DNA from: Vibrio sp. VB16 | Lineage (GTDB): Bacteria > Pseudomonadota > Gammaproteobacteria > Enterobacterales > Vibrionaceae | Direction: 5' to 3' | Assembly: GCF_015594925.2 (NCBI RefSeq) | Contig: NZ_CP087590.1 | Coordinates: 2,914,001-2,978,000, forward strand | Length of the DNA: 64,000 nt | In this document: piece by piece, positions 27,622-36,343 of the stretch | Position numbering within the stretch: position 1 is the stretch's first letter | Layout of the letters: the number at the start of each line of letters is the position of its first letter | The notes under the pieces: model-generated | Databases searched by the model: none | Told to the model about the DNA's origin: nothing | Seen by the model: the letters and a program-made list of their open reading frames with translations, nothing else | Position numbers and translations under genes: made by a program

Positions 27622-27636
27622 GTTAGCCAGGCTAAC
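27622..27636 (-). promoter_or_regulatory. Likely MarR operator in front of the MATE gene
   Basis: GTTAGC-CAG-GCTAAC is a perfect 6-bp inverted repeat, 13 bp before the MATE start codon. It is the core of the longer palindrome found upstream of marR (28084-28108). Confidence 0.7.
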
Positions 27637-27660
27637 TAATTAATTAAAAATTTTTTAATA

Positions 27661-28071
27661 TTACTTGAGCATCTTAGATAAGATTTTTACGAGTTGCTCC
27701 GACTCTTGCTTTGACACTTTATTTTCAAGTTTTTCTGTAATAATTTGAAGAACACTATCTTCAGTTGATAGACCTTCTATCGCTTTATCAGTTAAGACGA
27801 CTCTTTTCGCTCTCGCATCTTCAGGGCAAGAAATTCTACGCACGAGTGCCTTTCTTTCCAACCTAACCACCATATTTGATGCAGAAGGTTTGGTTACCAT
27901 CATCTCGGAAGCTAAATCGGTGATACGAATAGGTTCGCTTGAGTACTGAATAACCTTTAAGTAATCAAATTCATTGAAACTTAAGGATGATAGAGGGTCA
28001 TCTTTCGCATGCACACGCCACTCTTTTGACATGAAACGTTCCAGATCGATTAAACAGGTTTGAAAAGACAC
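27661..28071 (-). CDS. MarR-family transcriptional regulator
   Basis: The 136-residue protein has a winged helix-turn-helix in its middle (ITDLASEMMVTKPSASNMVVRLERKALVRRI, then RAKRVVLTDKA for the wing). It most likely represses itself and the MATE gene 52 bp downstream. The first possible start is GTG (28071), which has a poor ribosome site; an ATG at 28032 (MSKEWRVH) has GGAA before it, so the true N-terminus is uncertain. The large palindrome at 28084-28108 lies directly upstream. Confidence 0.88.
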   Translation of the reverse strand: MSFQTCLIDLERFMSKEWRVHAKDDPLSSLSFNEFDYLKVIQYSSEPIRITDLASEMMVTKPSASNMVVRLERKALVRRISCPEDARAKRVVLTDKAIEGLSTEDSVLQIITEKLENKVSKQESEQLVKILSKMLK

Positions 28072-28083
28072 ACAGAGAACCCA

Positions 28084-28108
28084 ATATAGTTAGCAAGGCT
28101 AACTATAT
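28084..28108 (-). promoter_or_regulatory. Long palindrome upstream of marR (operator)
   Basis: ATATAGTTAGC-AAG-GCTAACTATAT has perfect 11-bp arms around a 3-bp centre and lies 13 bp before the GTG of marR. It shares GTTAGC-N3-GCTAAC with the site in front of the MATE gene. Confidence 0.8.
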
Positions 28109-28133
28109 TAATGTAAATAGGTTAATTTACAAG

Positions 28134-28166
28134 AAAAAAAACGCCAGATTTTCATCTAACGTTTTT
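28134..28166 (-). terminator. Terminator of nlpI
   Basis: On the minus strand AAAACG, a hairpin with AGAT/ATCT pairing and CGTTTTTTTTC give a stem-loop with a long T tail, 38 bp after the nlpI stop. Confidence 0.75.
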
Positions 28167-28203
28167 ATTAAGATAAGCTGAGCAAGGCAATATTCTCAAT
28201 AGA

Positions 28204-29133
28204 TTATTTTTCTACCGTTAATCCATTTTCAATCGCATTTTCTTTTTGTGCTTCTTCTTGTAAGGCCCTTACGTCATCATAGATACGTCCTAGTTCTAAG
28301 AAAGAATAGCGATGTTCTACGTATTCATAAACATTAAACGACAGTGCAAGCTTATAGAGCGCAATAGCATCAGCATATTGCCCAGAGAACTGGTAGCGTT
28401 TACCTAAATAGAAATATGTTTCGGTTAAACGCTGCGCTAGCATAACGTTATCTCTCGTTCCATTTAAAACGGCTTTAAAAGCCTGTTCTTCGCCTACTTC
28501 ATTCAGCATGATACCAACCAATACCCAGCCCCATTCTTGGCTCTTATCTGAGTAGCGTGATCTTAAATTTTCTTCCGCTTTAGCTGCGTCTATTTCACGC
28601 TCAATTATATAGAGCCATAGCGCCCTAAAGGGATCATCTGGATGATCCGAATAATGCGCTTGCATCTCTTGGTAAGATAGATCGATACGATCACCATAAT
28701 AAAGGGCAATCGCCATGTTGCGTTCCGCATATTCATTCGAAGGGTCGAGTTCTAATGTCGAATCAAATGCTTCATACGCGGCATCATATTCACCTACTTG
28801 AGTAAAATAAACACCGAGTAAATTGAAAATATCTGGTTGAGCAGGATTGATGCTCAGTGATTTATTGAAATCTAGACGGGCTAAATCGCGTAGGCCGACG
28901 CTGTCATAATAACTTCCTCGTTCATAAAACATCTTCGCCCTAACGGCGTTTTCTAAGTCTGGACGTTTTAACAATTGATTTAGCCTTGCTATCTGCACTT
29001 CTTGCTGAATACTCGCTTGTAACGGCACAGCCATTGGCGGATAAACCCACTGGTTTGAATTATTACTCGGGTTAGTGGCACAACCCGAAAGTATTATCAA
29101 AAATCCCAGACTTGCTATTTGAAACCATTTCAC
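28204..29133 (-). CDS. nlpI: Lipoprotein NlpI
   Basis: NlpI is an outer-membrane lipoprotein built of TPR repeats, acting as adaptor for peptidoglycan hydrolases. The 309-residue product has a signal peptide with lipobox LSGC (cysteine about residue 18). TPR-like repeats are visible in AKMFYERGSYYDSVGLRDLARLDFNKSLSINP and the following FNLLGVYFTQVGEYDAAYEAFDSTLELDP. It lies downstream of pnp, its usual neighbour. Confidence 0.96.
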   Translation of the reverse strand: MKWFQIASLGFLIILSGCATNPSNNSNQWVYPPMAVPLQASIQQEVQIARLNQLLKRPDLENAVRAKMFYERGSYYDSVGLRDLARLDFNKSLSINPAQPDIFNLLGVYFTQVGEYDAAYEAFDSTLELDPSNEYAERNMAIALYYGDRIDLSYQEMQAHYSDHPDDPFRALWLYIIEREIDAAKAEENLRSRYSDKSQEWGWVLVGIMLNEVGEEQAFKAVLNGTRDNVMLAQRLTETYFYLGKRYQFSGQYADAIALYKLALSFNVYEYVEHRYSFLELGRIYDDVRALQEEAQKENAIENGLTVEK

Positions 29134-29192
29134 AGACGCCTATCTCCTTTTATGATCCACAATTTCCGCATAACCATTTTTAGTAGCAAAAG

Positions 29193-29222
29193 AAAAGGGG
29201 GAACAATCATGTTCCCCCTTTT
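29193..29222 (-). terminator. Terminator of pnp
   Basis: AAAAGGGGGAAC and GTTCCCCCTTTT form a strong stem with a short loop between pnp and nlpI. It suggests nlpI is also expressed from its own promoter. Confidence 0.9.
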
Positions 29223-29318
29223 ATAACACGCTTTACGCTATATACGCTAGGAAAGCTATTATCTCTCAGGATTTACACTATCCACAATCGAGAAGCCTAG
29301 CTAACGCAGCTACAGAGC

Positions 29319-31442
29319 TTATTCAGCTTCTGGAGCTTGTGCTTCTTCAGCTGGTTTATCTTGTGCTTCTTTCATACTTAGACGTACACGACCTTGGCGG
29401 TCAATTTCTAGTACTTTAACTTTAACTTCTTGTCCTTCACTTAGGTAATCCGTCACCTTCTCAACACGCTTGTCAGCGATTTGAGAAATGTGTACTAAAC
29501 CGTCTTTACCTGGAAGAATAGTAACAAACGCACCGAAATCAGCCAAACGAGCAACTTTACCAATGTAAATAGTGCCAACTTCAACTTCAGCGGTTAGCTC
29601 TTTAATACGGTTAATCGCATCTTCAGCTTGCTCACCAGACGTTGCAGCAATTTTAACTGTACCGTCATCTTCTATTTCGATAGTTGTACCCGTTTCTTCA
29701 CAAAGCGCACGAATAACAGCGCCACCTTTACCGATAACGTCACGAATTTTGTCAGTGCTAATCTTCAACTGGTGGATACGAGGTGCAAACTCAGAGATAT
29801 CATCACGAGCACCAGAGATAGCTTCATCCATTACAGAAAGGATGTGCTTACGAGCGCCTTGTGCTTGGTTAAGCGCAATTTGCATGATCTCTTTAGTGAT
29901 ACCTTCAATCTTGATATCCATCTGAAGTGCGGTGATACCTTCATTAGTACCCGCTACTTTAAAGTCCATGTCACCAAGGTGATCTTCATCACCAAGGATG
30001 TCAGAGAGAACAACAAAGTCGTCGCCTTCTTTAACTAGACCCATTGCGATACCCGCAACAGAAGCTTTAATTGGAACACCAGCATCCATAAGAGCTAGTG
30101 ATGTACCACATACTGAAGCCATTGAAGAAGAACCGTTAGATTCTGTGATTTCAGATACAACACGAACCGTGTACGGGAATTCTTCAGCTGAAGGCATTAC
30201 CGCTTGGATACCGCGTTTTGCAAGCTTACCGTGACCAATTTCACGACGCTTAGGTGAACCAACAAAACCAGTTTCACCTACACAGAATGGAGGGAAGTTA
30301 TAGTGTAGAAGGAAGTGCGACTTCTTCTCACCAGTTAGTTCATCAATGATTTGAGCGTCACGTTGTGTACCAAGAGTCGCGGTTACCAATGCCTGAGTTT
30401 CGCCACGAGTAAATAGTGAAGAACCGTGAGTACGAGGAAGAACGCCAGTACGTACATCAAGTGCACGAACCATATCTTTTTCACGTCCATCAATACGAGG
30501 GCTACCCGCAATGATGCGACCACGTACTACGTTTTTCTCTAATGAACCAAGCATTTTTTTCACTTCGTTCACGTCAAGCTCTTCATTTTCAGCAGAAAGC
30601 GCAGTAACAACGTCTGACTTAATTTCGCCAACTTGCTCATAACGAGCCATTTTTTCTGTGATTTGGTAAGCTTCAGTCAAACGAACTTCAGCTAGCTCAG
30701 CAATTTTCGCTTTAAGATCTGCGTCTACTGTTGGTGCAACCCAATCCCATGAAGGTGTTGCGACTTCTGCAGCAAACTCTTTTATTGCAGAGACAACAAC
30801 TTGTTGTTGATCATGACCAAATACTACCGCAGATAGCATCTCTTCTTCTGATAGGTTATCTGCTTCTGATTCAACCATAAGCACGGCACCATCAGTACCA
30901 GCAACAACAAGATCCAACTTAGATGTTTCTAGTTCGGTATTGCTTGGGTTAAGTACAAGTTGACCATCGATATGACCAACACGAGCAGAACCGATAGGGC
31001 CATTAAATGGAATACCAGAGATAGAAAGAGCGGCTGAGGTACCGATCATTGTTACGATATCAGGTTGAACATCTGGATTTACAGATACAACCGTTGCGAT
31101 AACTTGAACTTCGTTTTTGAATTCATCTGGGAATAGAGGACGAATTGGACGGTCGATTAGACGCGCTGTCAATGTCTCGCCTTCTGATGGGCGACCTTCA
31201 CGCTTGAAGAAACCACCTGGGATTTTACCAGCGGCGTATGTACGCTCTTGGTAGTTAACAGTAAGCGGGAAGAAGCTTTGGCCTTCAACCGCTACTTTTT
31301 TACCAACAACAGAGACTAATACTGCTGTATCGTCCATTGTTACCATAACAGCAGACGTTGCTTGACGTGCTATTACGCCTGTTTCTAAAGTAACAGTATG
31401 GTTACCATACTGGAATGTTTTTACGATAGGATTCGCGAACAT
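29319..31442 (-). CDS. pnp: Polynucleotide phosphorylase
   Basis: PNPase is the phosphorolytic 3'-5' exoribonuclease and a core part of the degradosome. The 707-residue product (ATG giving MFANPIVKTF) has two RNase PH domains, then a KH domain (about 550-615, KIRDVIGKGGAVIRAL) and an S1 domain (about 620-690, EVGTIYIGKVARLADFGAFV). It ends in an acidic tail. A 19-codon upstream extension of the frame is not conserved. Its leader has a large hairpin like the RNase III target that mediates pnp autoregulation in E. coli. Confidence 0.98.
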   Translation of the reverse strand: MFANPIVKTFQYGNHTVTLETGVIARQATSAVMVTMDDTAVLVSVVGKKVAVEGQSFFPLTVNYQERTYAAGKIPGGFFKREGRPSEGETLTARLIDRPIRPLFPDEFKNEVQVIATVVSVNPDVQPDIVTMIGTSAALSISGIPFNGPIGSARVGHIDGQLVLNPSNTELETSKLDLVVAGTDGAVLMVESEADNLSEEEMLSAVVFGHDQQQVVVSAIKEFAAEVATPSWDWVAPTVDADLKAKIAELAEVRLTEAYQITEKMARYEQVGEIKSDVVTALSAENEELDVNEVKKMLGSLEKNVVRGRIIAGSPRIDGREKDMVRALDVRTGVLPRTHGSSLFTRGETQALVTATLGTQRDAQIIDELTGEKKSHFLLHYNFPPFCVGETGFVGSPKRREIGHGKLAKRGIQAVMPSAEEFPYTVRVVSEITESNGSSSMASVCGTSLALMDAGVPIKASVAGIAMGLVKEGDDFVVLSDILGDEDHLGDMDFKVAGTNEGITALQMDIKIEGITKEIMQIALNQAQGARKHILSVMDEAISGARDDISEFAPRIHQLKISTDKIRDVIGKGGAVIRALCEETGTTIEIEDDGTVKIAATSGEQAEDAINRIKELTAEVEVGTIYIGKVARLADFGAFVTILPGKDGLVHISQIADKRVEKVTDYLSEGQEVKVKVLEIDRQGRVRLSMKEAQDKPAEEAQAPEAE

Positions 31443-31515
31443 TATATTTCCTTTCATATAACTGGATTCTGAGTAATCAGAATCACATAGGGAATACACC
31501 TTTCTGTATTACCAA

Positions 31516-31563
31516 TCGCGACTAATGAAAAGTATCTTGATAGAAAATTTTCATTAGTCGCGA
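31516..31563 (-). repeat. 16-bp perfect hairpin in the pnp leader
   Basis: TCGCGACTAATGAAAA (31516-31531) and TTTTCATTAGTCGCGA (31548-31563) are perfect arms around a 16-nt loop, about 75-120 nt before the pnp start. E. coli pnp has a leader duplex cut by RNase III that allows PNPase to control its own message; the position here fits that role. Confidence 0.8.
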
Positions 31564-31691
31564 CCTTAAGGCCGGCTACGCTGACTGTAATACTAGATAA
31601 AGTGCAGATTGACTAAGCAAAGCTCAGTTGGGCAGTATTATAGATGAAAAACGTGGATATGTGCAGGTAGAAGCGAGGAATATTTCTGATA

Positions 31692-31725
31692 AAAAAAAAG
31701 AGGCTATAAATAGCCTCTTTTTTTA
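31692..31725 (-). terminator. Terminator of rpsO
   Basis: AAAAAAAGAGGCTA and TAGCCTCTTTTTTT make a strong stem-loop 11 bp past the rpsO stop. It separates rpsO from pnp, with read-through expected as in E. coli. Confidence 0.92.
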
Positions 31726-31735
31726 CAAACTGTTC

Positions 31736-32005
31736 TTAGCGACGTAGGCCTAAACGTTTGATAAGACTTTGGTAACGTTCTAGATTCTTACCTTTCAAGT
31801 AGTCTAGTAGCTTACGACGGCTTGAAACCATACGTAAAAGACCGCGACGACTATGGTGGTCGTGTTTGTGGTTAGCAAAGTGACCTTGAAGGTGGTTGAT
31901 AGAAGCAGTAAGTAGTGCTACTTGTACTTCTGGTGAACCTGTATCGCCTTCGCCTTGTGCATAATCGGCTACGATAGCTGCTTTTGTTTCTGCGTTCAGA
32001 GACAT
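31736..32005 (-). CDS. rpsO: 30S ribosomal protein S15
   Basis: The 89-residue product is a full-length S15, a primary 16S rRNA-binding protein. Typical segments are GDTGSPEVQVALLT, HKHDHHSRRGLL and LIKRLGLRR at the end. GGAGAG precedes the ATG. The 145-bp leader from truB probably holds the translational operator through which S15 represses itself in E. coli, but I did not resolve its fold. Confidence 0.99.
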   Translation of the reverse strand: MSLNAETKAAIVADYAQGEGDTGSPEVQVALLTASINHLQGHFANHKHDHHSRRGLLRMVSSRRKLLDYLKGKNLERYQSLIKRLGLRR

Positions 32006-32150
32006 AATCTCTCCTAAATAAGAGTTGAGTTAATAAAGTGTGCCGCCAATCTCTGATTCAGCTGACACGATGAGCGCGCATATTACTTTGCTACGCATCT
32101 AACCGCAAGCGATATTTGCGTAACAACCCTACATACACCAAATCTAGCGC

Positions 32151-33104
32151 CTAAAGTTCTTCATCTCGAAAAACGACCAATCTCTTTGGGGCGACTCTAC
32201 CATCATCGTCTATTTCGCCGATGCCAATAAATAGCCTTTCTTCACCACTAGTCATTCTTACTATACCGTCAGTTGGCGCACCAAATACTTGTACGGGTTG
32301 ACCATGCTGAACCATATGCGTTAGTTCTGGGATCAGATTGATTTCTGGTAAATCTTGTACTGCCGAGTCCATAGGCATCAAGAGTGGGTCAAGCAATTCG
32401 CGTGGGGCAATATCTTCTTCGCGCGCTTTCTCTAATAATGCTTCTAGCTGCTCTAACGTCACCATATTTTCGTATGGATAGTTCGATACACCTGTGCGAC
32501 GAAGATAGGTAACATGAGCACCGCAGCTCAACATTTCACCCAAGTCATCAACAATCGTTCGAATGTATGTCCCTTTAGAACAGTGCACCTCCATTTCAAC
32601 TTCCGTACCTTCAAAGCTCAGAAGTTCAATGGAATAAACAGTAATTTTCCGTGATTCTCTCGGAACTTCGATGCCTTCTCTCGCGTATTCGTATAGCGGC
32701 TTGCCCTGATGCTTCAGAGCTGAAAACATTGATGGGATCTGATCGGTTTCACCACGGAATTTGGCAATACAGCGTTCTAGCTGTCCGCGATCGACTTTCA
32801 CATCACGGGTCTGAACCACCTCACCATCTGAATCAGACGTATTGGTTCTTTCACCAAGTTTAGCGACAACTCGATAGCGTTTATCCGATTCAAGTAGAAA
32901 TTGGGAGAACTTAGTTGCTTCCCCAAAACAGATTGGTAACATGCCAGTCGCTAACGGATCGAGAGCGCCAGTATGCCCGGCCTTTTCTGCAAAGTAGATT
33001 CTTTTTACTTTCTGAAGTGTGTCATTAGAAGTAATTCCAGCTGGCTTATCCAGCAATATAACGCCATCTACAGGGCGACCTTTACGACGACCTCTGCGAC
33101 CCAT
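32151..33104 (-). CDS. truB: tRNA pseudouridine(55) synthase
   Basis: TruB makes the pseudouridine of the T loop in all tRNAs. The 317-residue product shows the active-site motif GHTGALDPLATGMLP with the catalytic aspartate (about residue 48) and the conserved KGTYIRTIVDDLGE (about 180). Its ATG overlaps the rbfA stop (TAATG), so the two are translationally coupled. Length is normal. Confidence 0.98.
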   Translation of the reverse strand: MGRRGRRKGRPVDGVILLDKPAGITSNDTLQKVKRIYFAEKAGHTGALDPLATGMLPICFGEATKFSQFLLESDKRYRVVAKLGERTNTSDSDGEVVQTRDVKVDRGQLERCIAKFRGETDQIPSMFSALKHQGKPLYEYAREGIEVPRESRKITVYSIELLSFEGTEVEMEVHCSKGTYIRTIVDDLGEMLSCGAHVTYLRRTGVSNYPYENMVTLEQLEALLEKAREEDIAPRELLDPLLMPMDSAVQDLPEINLIPELTHMVQHGQPVQVFGAPTDGIVRMTSGEERLFIGIGEIDDDGRVAPKRLVVFRDEEL

Positions 33105-33535
33105 TACTCTTTTTCCTCGTTCAGACCACTATCATCGTGATCAACACTTTCGTCTCGGCCAGATTCATGAGCTCGACGTTTGTCATCACTGATTATTTCA
33201 CTCACTAGGTTAGACATTCGCATGCCTTCCACAAGCGTATTATCGTAGGTAAAACGTACTTCTGGCGTTAGTCTTAGGCGAATGCGCTTGCCTAAAATCA
33301 TGCGCACATTAACTTCATGTTCTTTCAACGCTGCAAGACTTTTCTCTGGTGTCTGATCGCCAACACATAAGAAGGTAACGAACACTTTTGCATATGCAAG
33401 ATCACGAGAGACTTCCACGTCAGAGATAGTAACCATACCAATGCGGGAATCTCGAACTTCACGCTGTAATATTAGCGCGAGTTCTTTTTGTAATTGTTGC
33501 GACACGCGTTGCGTGCGACTAAATTCTTTTGACAT
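33104..33535 (-). CDS. rbfA: Ribosome-binding factor A
   Basis: RbfA helps mature the 5' end of 16S rRNA on the 30S subunit. The 143-residue product starts MSKEFSRTQRVSQQLQKELA and carries the KH-type segment KRIRLRLTPEVRFTYDNTLVEG. A 14-codon extension upstream reads through a terminator-like hairpin and is unlikely to be used. The C-terminal tail is acidic (SVDHDDSGLNEEKE). Confidence 0.97.
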   Translation of the reverse strand: MSKEFSRTQRVSQQLQKELALILQREVRDSRIGMVTISDVEVSRDLAYAKVFVTFLCVGDQTPEKSLAALKEHEVNVRMILGKRIRLRLTPEVRFTYDNTLVEGMRMSNLVSEIISDDKRRAHESGRDESVDHDDSGLNEEKE

Positions 33536-33549
33536 TATTTTTTCTCTTA

Positions 33550-33577
33550 GAAAAAATGAGGGGCTAAAGCCCCTCAT
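33550..33577 (-). terminator. Intrinsic terminator between infB and rbfA
   Basis: ATGAGGGGCT and AGCCCCTCAT (33556-33577) form a GC-rich stem followed on the minus strand by TTTTTTC. It lies inside the nusA-infB-rbfA-truB operon and ends 15 bp before the rbfA start, so it should reduce or condition rbfA expression. Confidence 0.8.
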
Positions 33578-33619
33578 GGTGTATTTAACAACCGTTTTTC
33601 AAACGTTAGCCAATAATGA

Positions 33620-36322
33620 CTAATCGAGGGTACGCTTTATTTCAATCGTTTCGAATACTTCGATTTGGTCACCAGCGCGAACATCGTTATAGTTCTTAAC
33701 GCCAATACCACATTCGTAGCCATTCTTCGCTTCTTGCACGTCATCTTTGAAACGACGTAGCGATTCTAGTTCACCTTCGTATATAACCACGTTTTCACGT
33801 AGAACACGGATAGGCGCATTACGTTTGATAACACCCTCGGTAACCATACAACCAGCGATAGCACCCAGTTTAGGAGACTTAAATACTTCACGTACTTCAG
33901 CAAGACCAATGATTTCTTGTCTGAATTCTGGTGCCAACATACCACCCATCGCTTGTTTAACTTCATCAATCAATTGGTAAATGATTGAGTAGTAACGAAG
34001 GTCTAAGTTTTCATTTTCAATCATACGGCGTGCAGATGCATCAGCACGAACGTTGAAACCTAGGATGATAGCGTTAGATGCAGCGGCTAAAACAGAGTCA
34101 GTTTCTGTAATACCACCGACACCTGAACCGACTACGTTCACTTTTACTTCTTCAGTAGAAAGTTTAAGTAGTGAATCTGATATCGCTTCGACAGAACCTT
34201 GAACGTCCGCTTTCAGAACAACATTAAGTTCTGCTACTTCGCCAGCTTCCATATTAGAGAACATGTTCTCTAATTTCGATTTCTGTTGACGTGCAAGTTT
34301 CACGTCGCGGAATTTACCTTGACGATAGTTGGCGACTTCACGTGCTTTACGCTCATCACGTACTACCGTGGCTTCATCACCTGAAGCAGGAACACCCGAC
34401 AGACCGATAACTTCAACAGGAATTGAAGGACCTGCTGTAGTGATTTCTTTACCATTTTCGTCGCGCATTGCACGAACACGGCCATATTCTTGACCACAAA
34501 GTAAGATATCACCTTTATTCAAAGTACCTGATTGAACTAGTACCGTTGCAACTGGACCACGTCCTTTATCAAGACGAGATTCAACGACAACACCAGACGC
34601 CATACCATCAGCAACAGCAGTCAGCTCAAGAACTTCAGATTGAAGAAGAATCGTTTCCAATAAACCTTCAATGTTCGTTCCTTGTTTAGCAGAGATGTGA
34701 GCAAACATGTTCTCGCCGCCCCACTCCTCAGGAATAACATTGTATTGAGCAAGCTCATTCTTAACGTTATCTGGATTTGCGCCTTCTTTGTCGATCTTGT
34801 TCACCGCAACAATAAGAGGTACGCCAGCCGCTTTCGCATGCTGAATCGCTTCTACTGTTTGAGGCATAACACCATCGTCTGCAGCAACAACAAGTACAAC
34901 GATATCCGTCGCTTGAGCACCACGAGCACGCATTGCGGTAAACGCGGCGTGTCCAGGGGTATCCAAGAAGGTAATCATTCCGTTGTCGGTTTCAACGTGA
35001 TAAGCACCGATATGCTGTGTAATACCACCCGCTTCGCCAGATGCAACGTGGGCTTTACGGATATAATCCAGTGTTGATGTTTTACCGTGGTCAACGTGAC
35101 CCATGATAGTAACAACAGGTGCACGTGGCACCGCGTGTTCTGTTCCATCACGATCAGAGAGAATCGCTTCTTCAAGTTCATTCTCTTTACGTAAGATAAC
35201 TTTATGACCCATTTCTTCAGCCACTAGAGACGCTGTTTCTTGGTCAATAACTTGATTAATCGTTGCCATTGCACCCATTTTCATCATCACTTTGATGACT
35301 TCAGAGCTTTTCACTGACATTTTATTCGCCAGTTCAGACACAACGACTGTTTCACCAATTACAACGTCTTGCTTAGCAACCGTTGCTGATTTATCAAAAC
35401 CATGTTGTTGCATTGACGTTGGTTTAGCCAGCTTGCCTTTACGGCCTCTTCCACGTTGGTTACGACCACCGCGACCTTGCGCTTCGTTGCTTTCAGGCGC
35501 TTTTTTCTTACGCTTACGGCGACTAGTAGGACCAGGTGCAGCAGCTTGACGATCCGCTTCATCTTCGGCTTCACGAGCGTGAGTTGAAGTAGTGACATGG
35601 TAGTCAGTCGTCTCTTCCTGAGCCTTCTTCTTCTTCTCTTCTTCCGTCCAGCGTTCTTGATTGTCTTCAGCCAACTTACGAGCGTCTTCAAGTAATTGAA
35701 GCGCGATAGCTTCCGCTTTCTTCTTCGCTTCTTCGTCTTGACGAATTCTCAAATTATCTGCTTCTTTTTGAGCCGCGTCTTGTTTTGCTTTTTCTTCTGG
35801 ATTCATTTTTTGCTCTGCTTCGCGCTTAGCTTTTGTTTCGGCTTCTCGTTTCGCTTTTACTTCCGCTTCCGCTTCACGCTTAGCTTTAGCTTCTACTTCA
35901 CGTTTTGCCGCTTCTTCTGCGTCGCGTTGAGCGGTTTCTTTAGCTTCACGTTTTGCTACTTCTTCCGCTTCACGTGTTGCTGCGTCATCTGCTTCGCGTT
36001 GAGCTTCTTCATCCACTGCGCTGCGTTTAACGTAAGTACGTTTTTTACGTACTTCAACTTTCACGTCTTTACTCTTACCGCCAGTTGCAGCAACACTTAG
36101 TGTGCTGTGCGTTTTACGTTGTAAAGTTAAACGTGTTGGTTCTGCTTCACCAGAAGTGTCACCGTGTTCTTTCTTAAGGTGAGTAAGAAGATGTGACTTC
36201 TCCTCATCAGAAACATTGTCGTTGCTGGTCTTTTTCATACCGGCATCAGCAAGTTGTTCTAACAAGCGATCAACCGGTGTACCGATTTCATCACTCAGTG
36301 CTTTAACTGTTAGTTGCGTCAT
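33620..36322 (-). CDS. infB: Translation initiation factor IF-2
   Basis: IF-2 places fMet-tRNA on the 30S subunit. The 900-residue product has an IF2_N domain at 1-50, a long charged region (about 85-300) rich in A/E/K/R repeats of the type KREAE that should form a helical coiled rod, a second IF2_N near 320, and the G domain with GHVDHGKTS near 407, DTPGHAAFT and NKIDKEGANP. EF-Tu-like and C-terminal fMet-binding domains follow. The nusA gene ends 21 bp upstream. Confidence 0.98.
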   Translation of the reverse strand: MTQLTVKALSDEIGTPVDRLLEQLADAGMKKTSNDNVSDEEKSHLLTHLKKEHGDTSGEAEPTRLTLQRKTHSTLSVAATGGKSKDVKVEVRKKRTYVKRSAVDEEAQREADDAATREAEEVAKREAKETAQRDAEEAAKREVEAKAKREAEAEVKAKREAETKAKREAEQKMNPEEKAKQDAAQKEADNLRIRQDEEAKKKAEAIALQLLEDARKLAEDNQERWTEEEKKKKAQEETTDYHVTTSTHAREAEDEADRQAAAPGPTSRRKRKKKAPESNEAQGRGGRNQRGRGRKGKLAKPTSMQQHGFDKSATVAKQDVVIGETVVVSELANKMSVKSSEVIKVMMKMGAMATINQVIDQETASLVAEEMGHKVILRKENELEEAILSDRDGTEHAVPRAPVVTIMGHVDHGKTSTLDYIRKAHVASGEAGGITQHIGAYHVETDNGMITFLDTPGHAAFTAMRARGAQATDIVVLVVAADDGVMPQTVEAIQHAKAAGVPLIVAVNKIDKEGANPDNVKNELAQYNVIPEEWGGENMFAHISAKQGTNIEGLLETILLQSEVLELTAVADGMASGVVVESRLDKGRGPVATVLVQSGTLNKGDILLCGQEYGRVRAMRDENGKEITTAGPSIPVEVIGLSGVPASGDEATVVRDERKAREVANYRQGKFRDVKLARQQKSKLENMFSNMEAGEVAELNVVLKADVQGSVEAISDSLLKLSTEEVKVNVVGSGVGGITETDSVLAAASNAIILGFNVRADASARRMIENENLDLRYYSIIYQLIDEVKQAMGGMLAPEFRQEIIGLAEVREVFKSPKLGAIAGCMVTEGVIKRNAPIRVLRENVVIYEGELESLRRFKDDVQEAKNGYECGIGVKNYNDVRAGDQIEVFETIEIKRTLD

Positions 36323-36343
36323 TGCGCTACCTCCTTGCTGAAA

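Noticed and set aside
33620..36322. Repetitive A/E/K/R segment of infB as a possible tandem-repeat insertion
   Set aside because: A charged, repetitive N-terminal rod is normal for IF-2 of gamma-proteobacteria.
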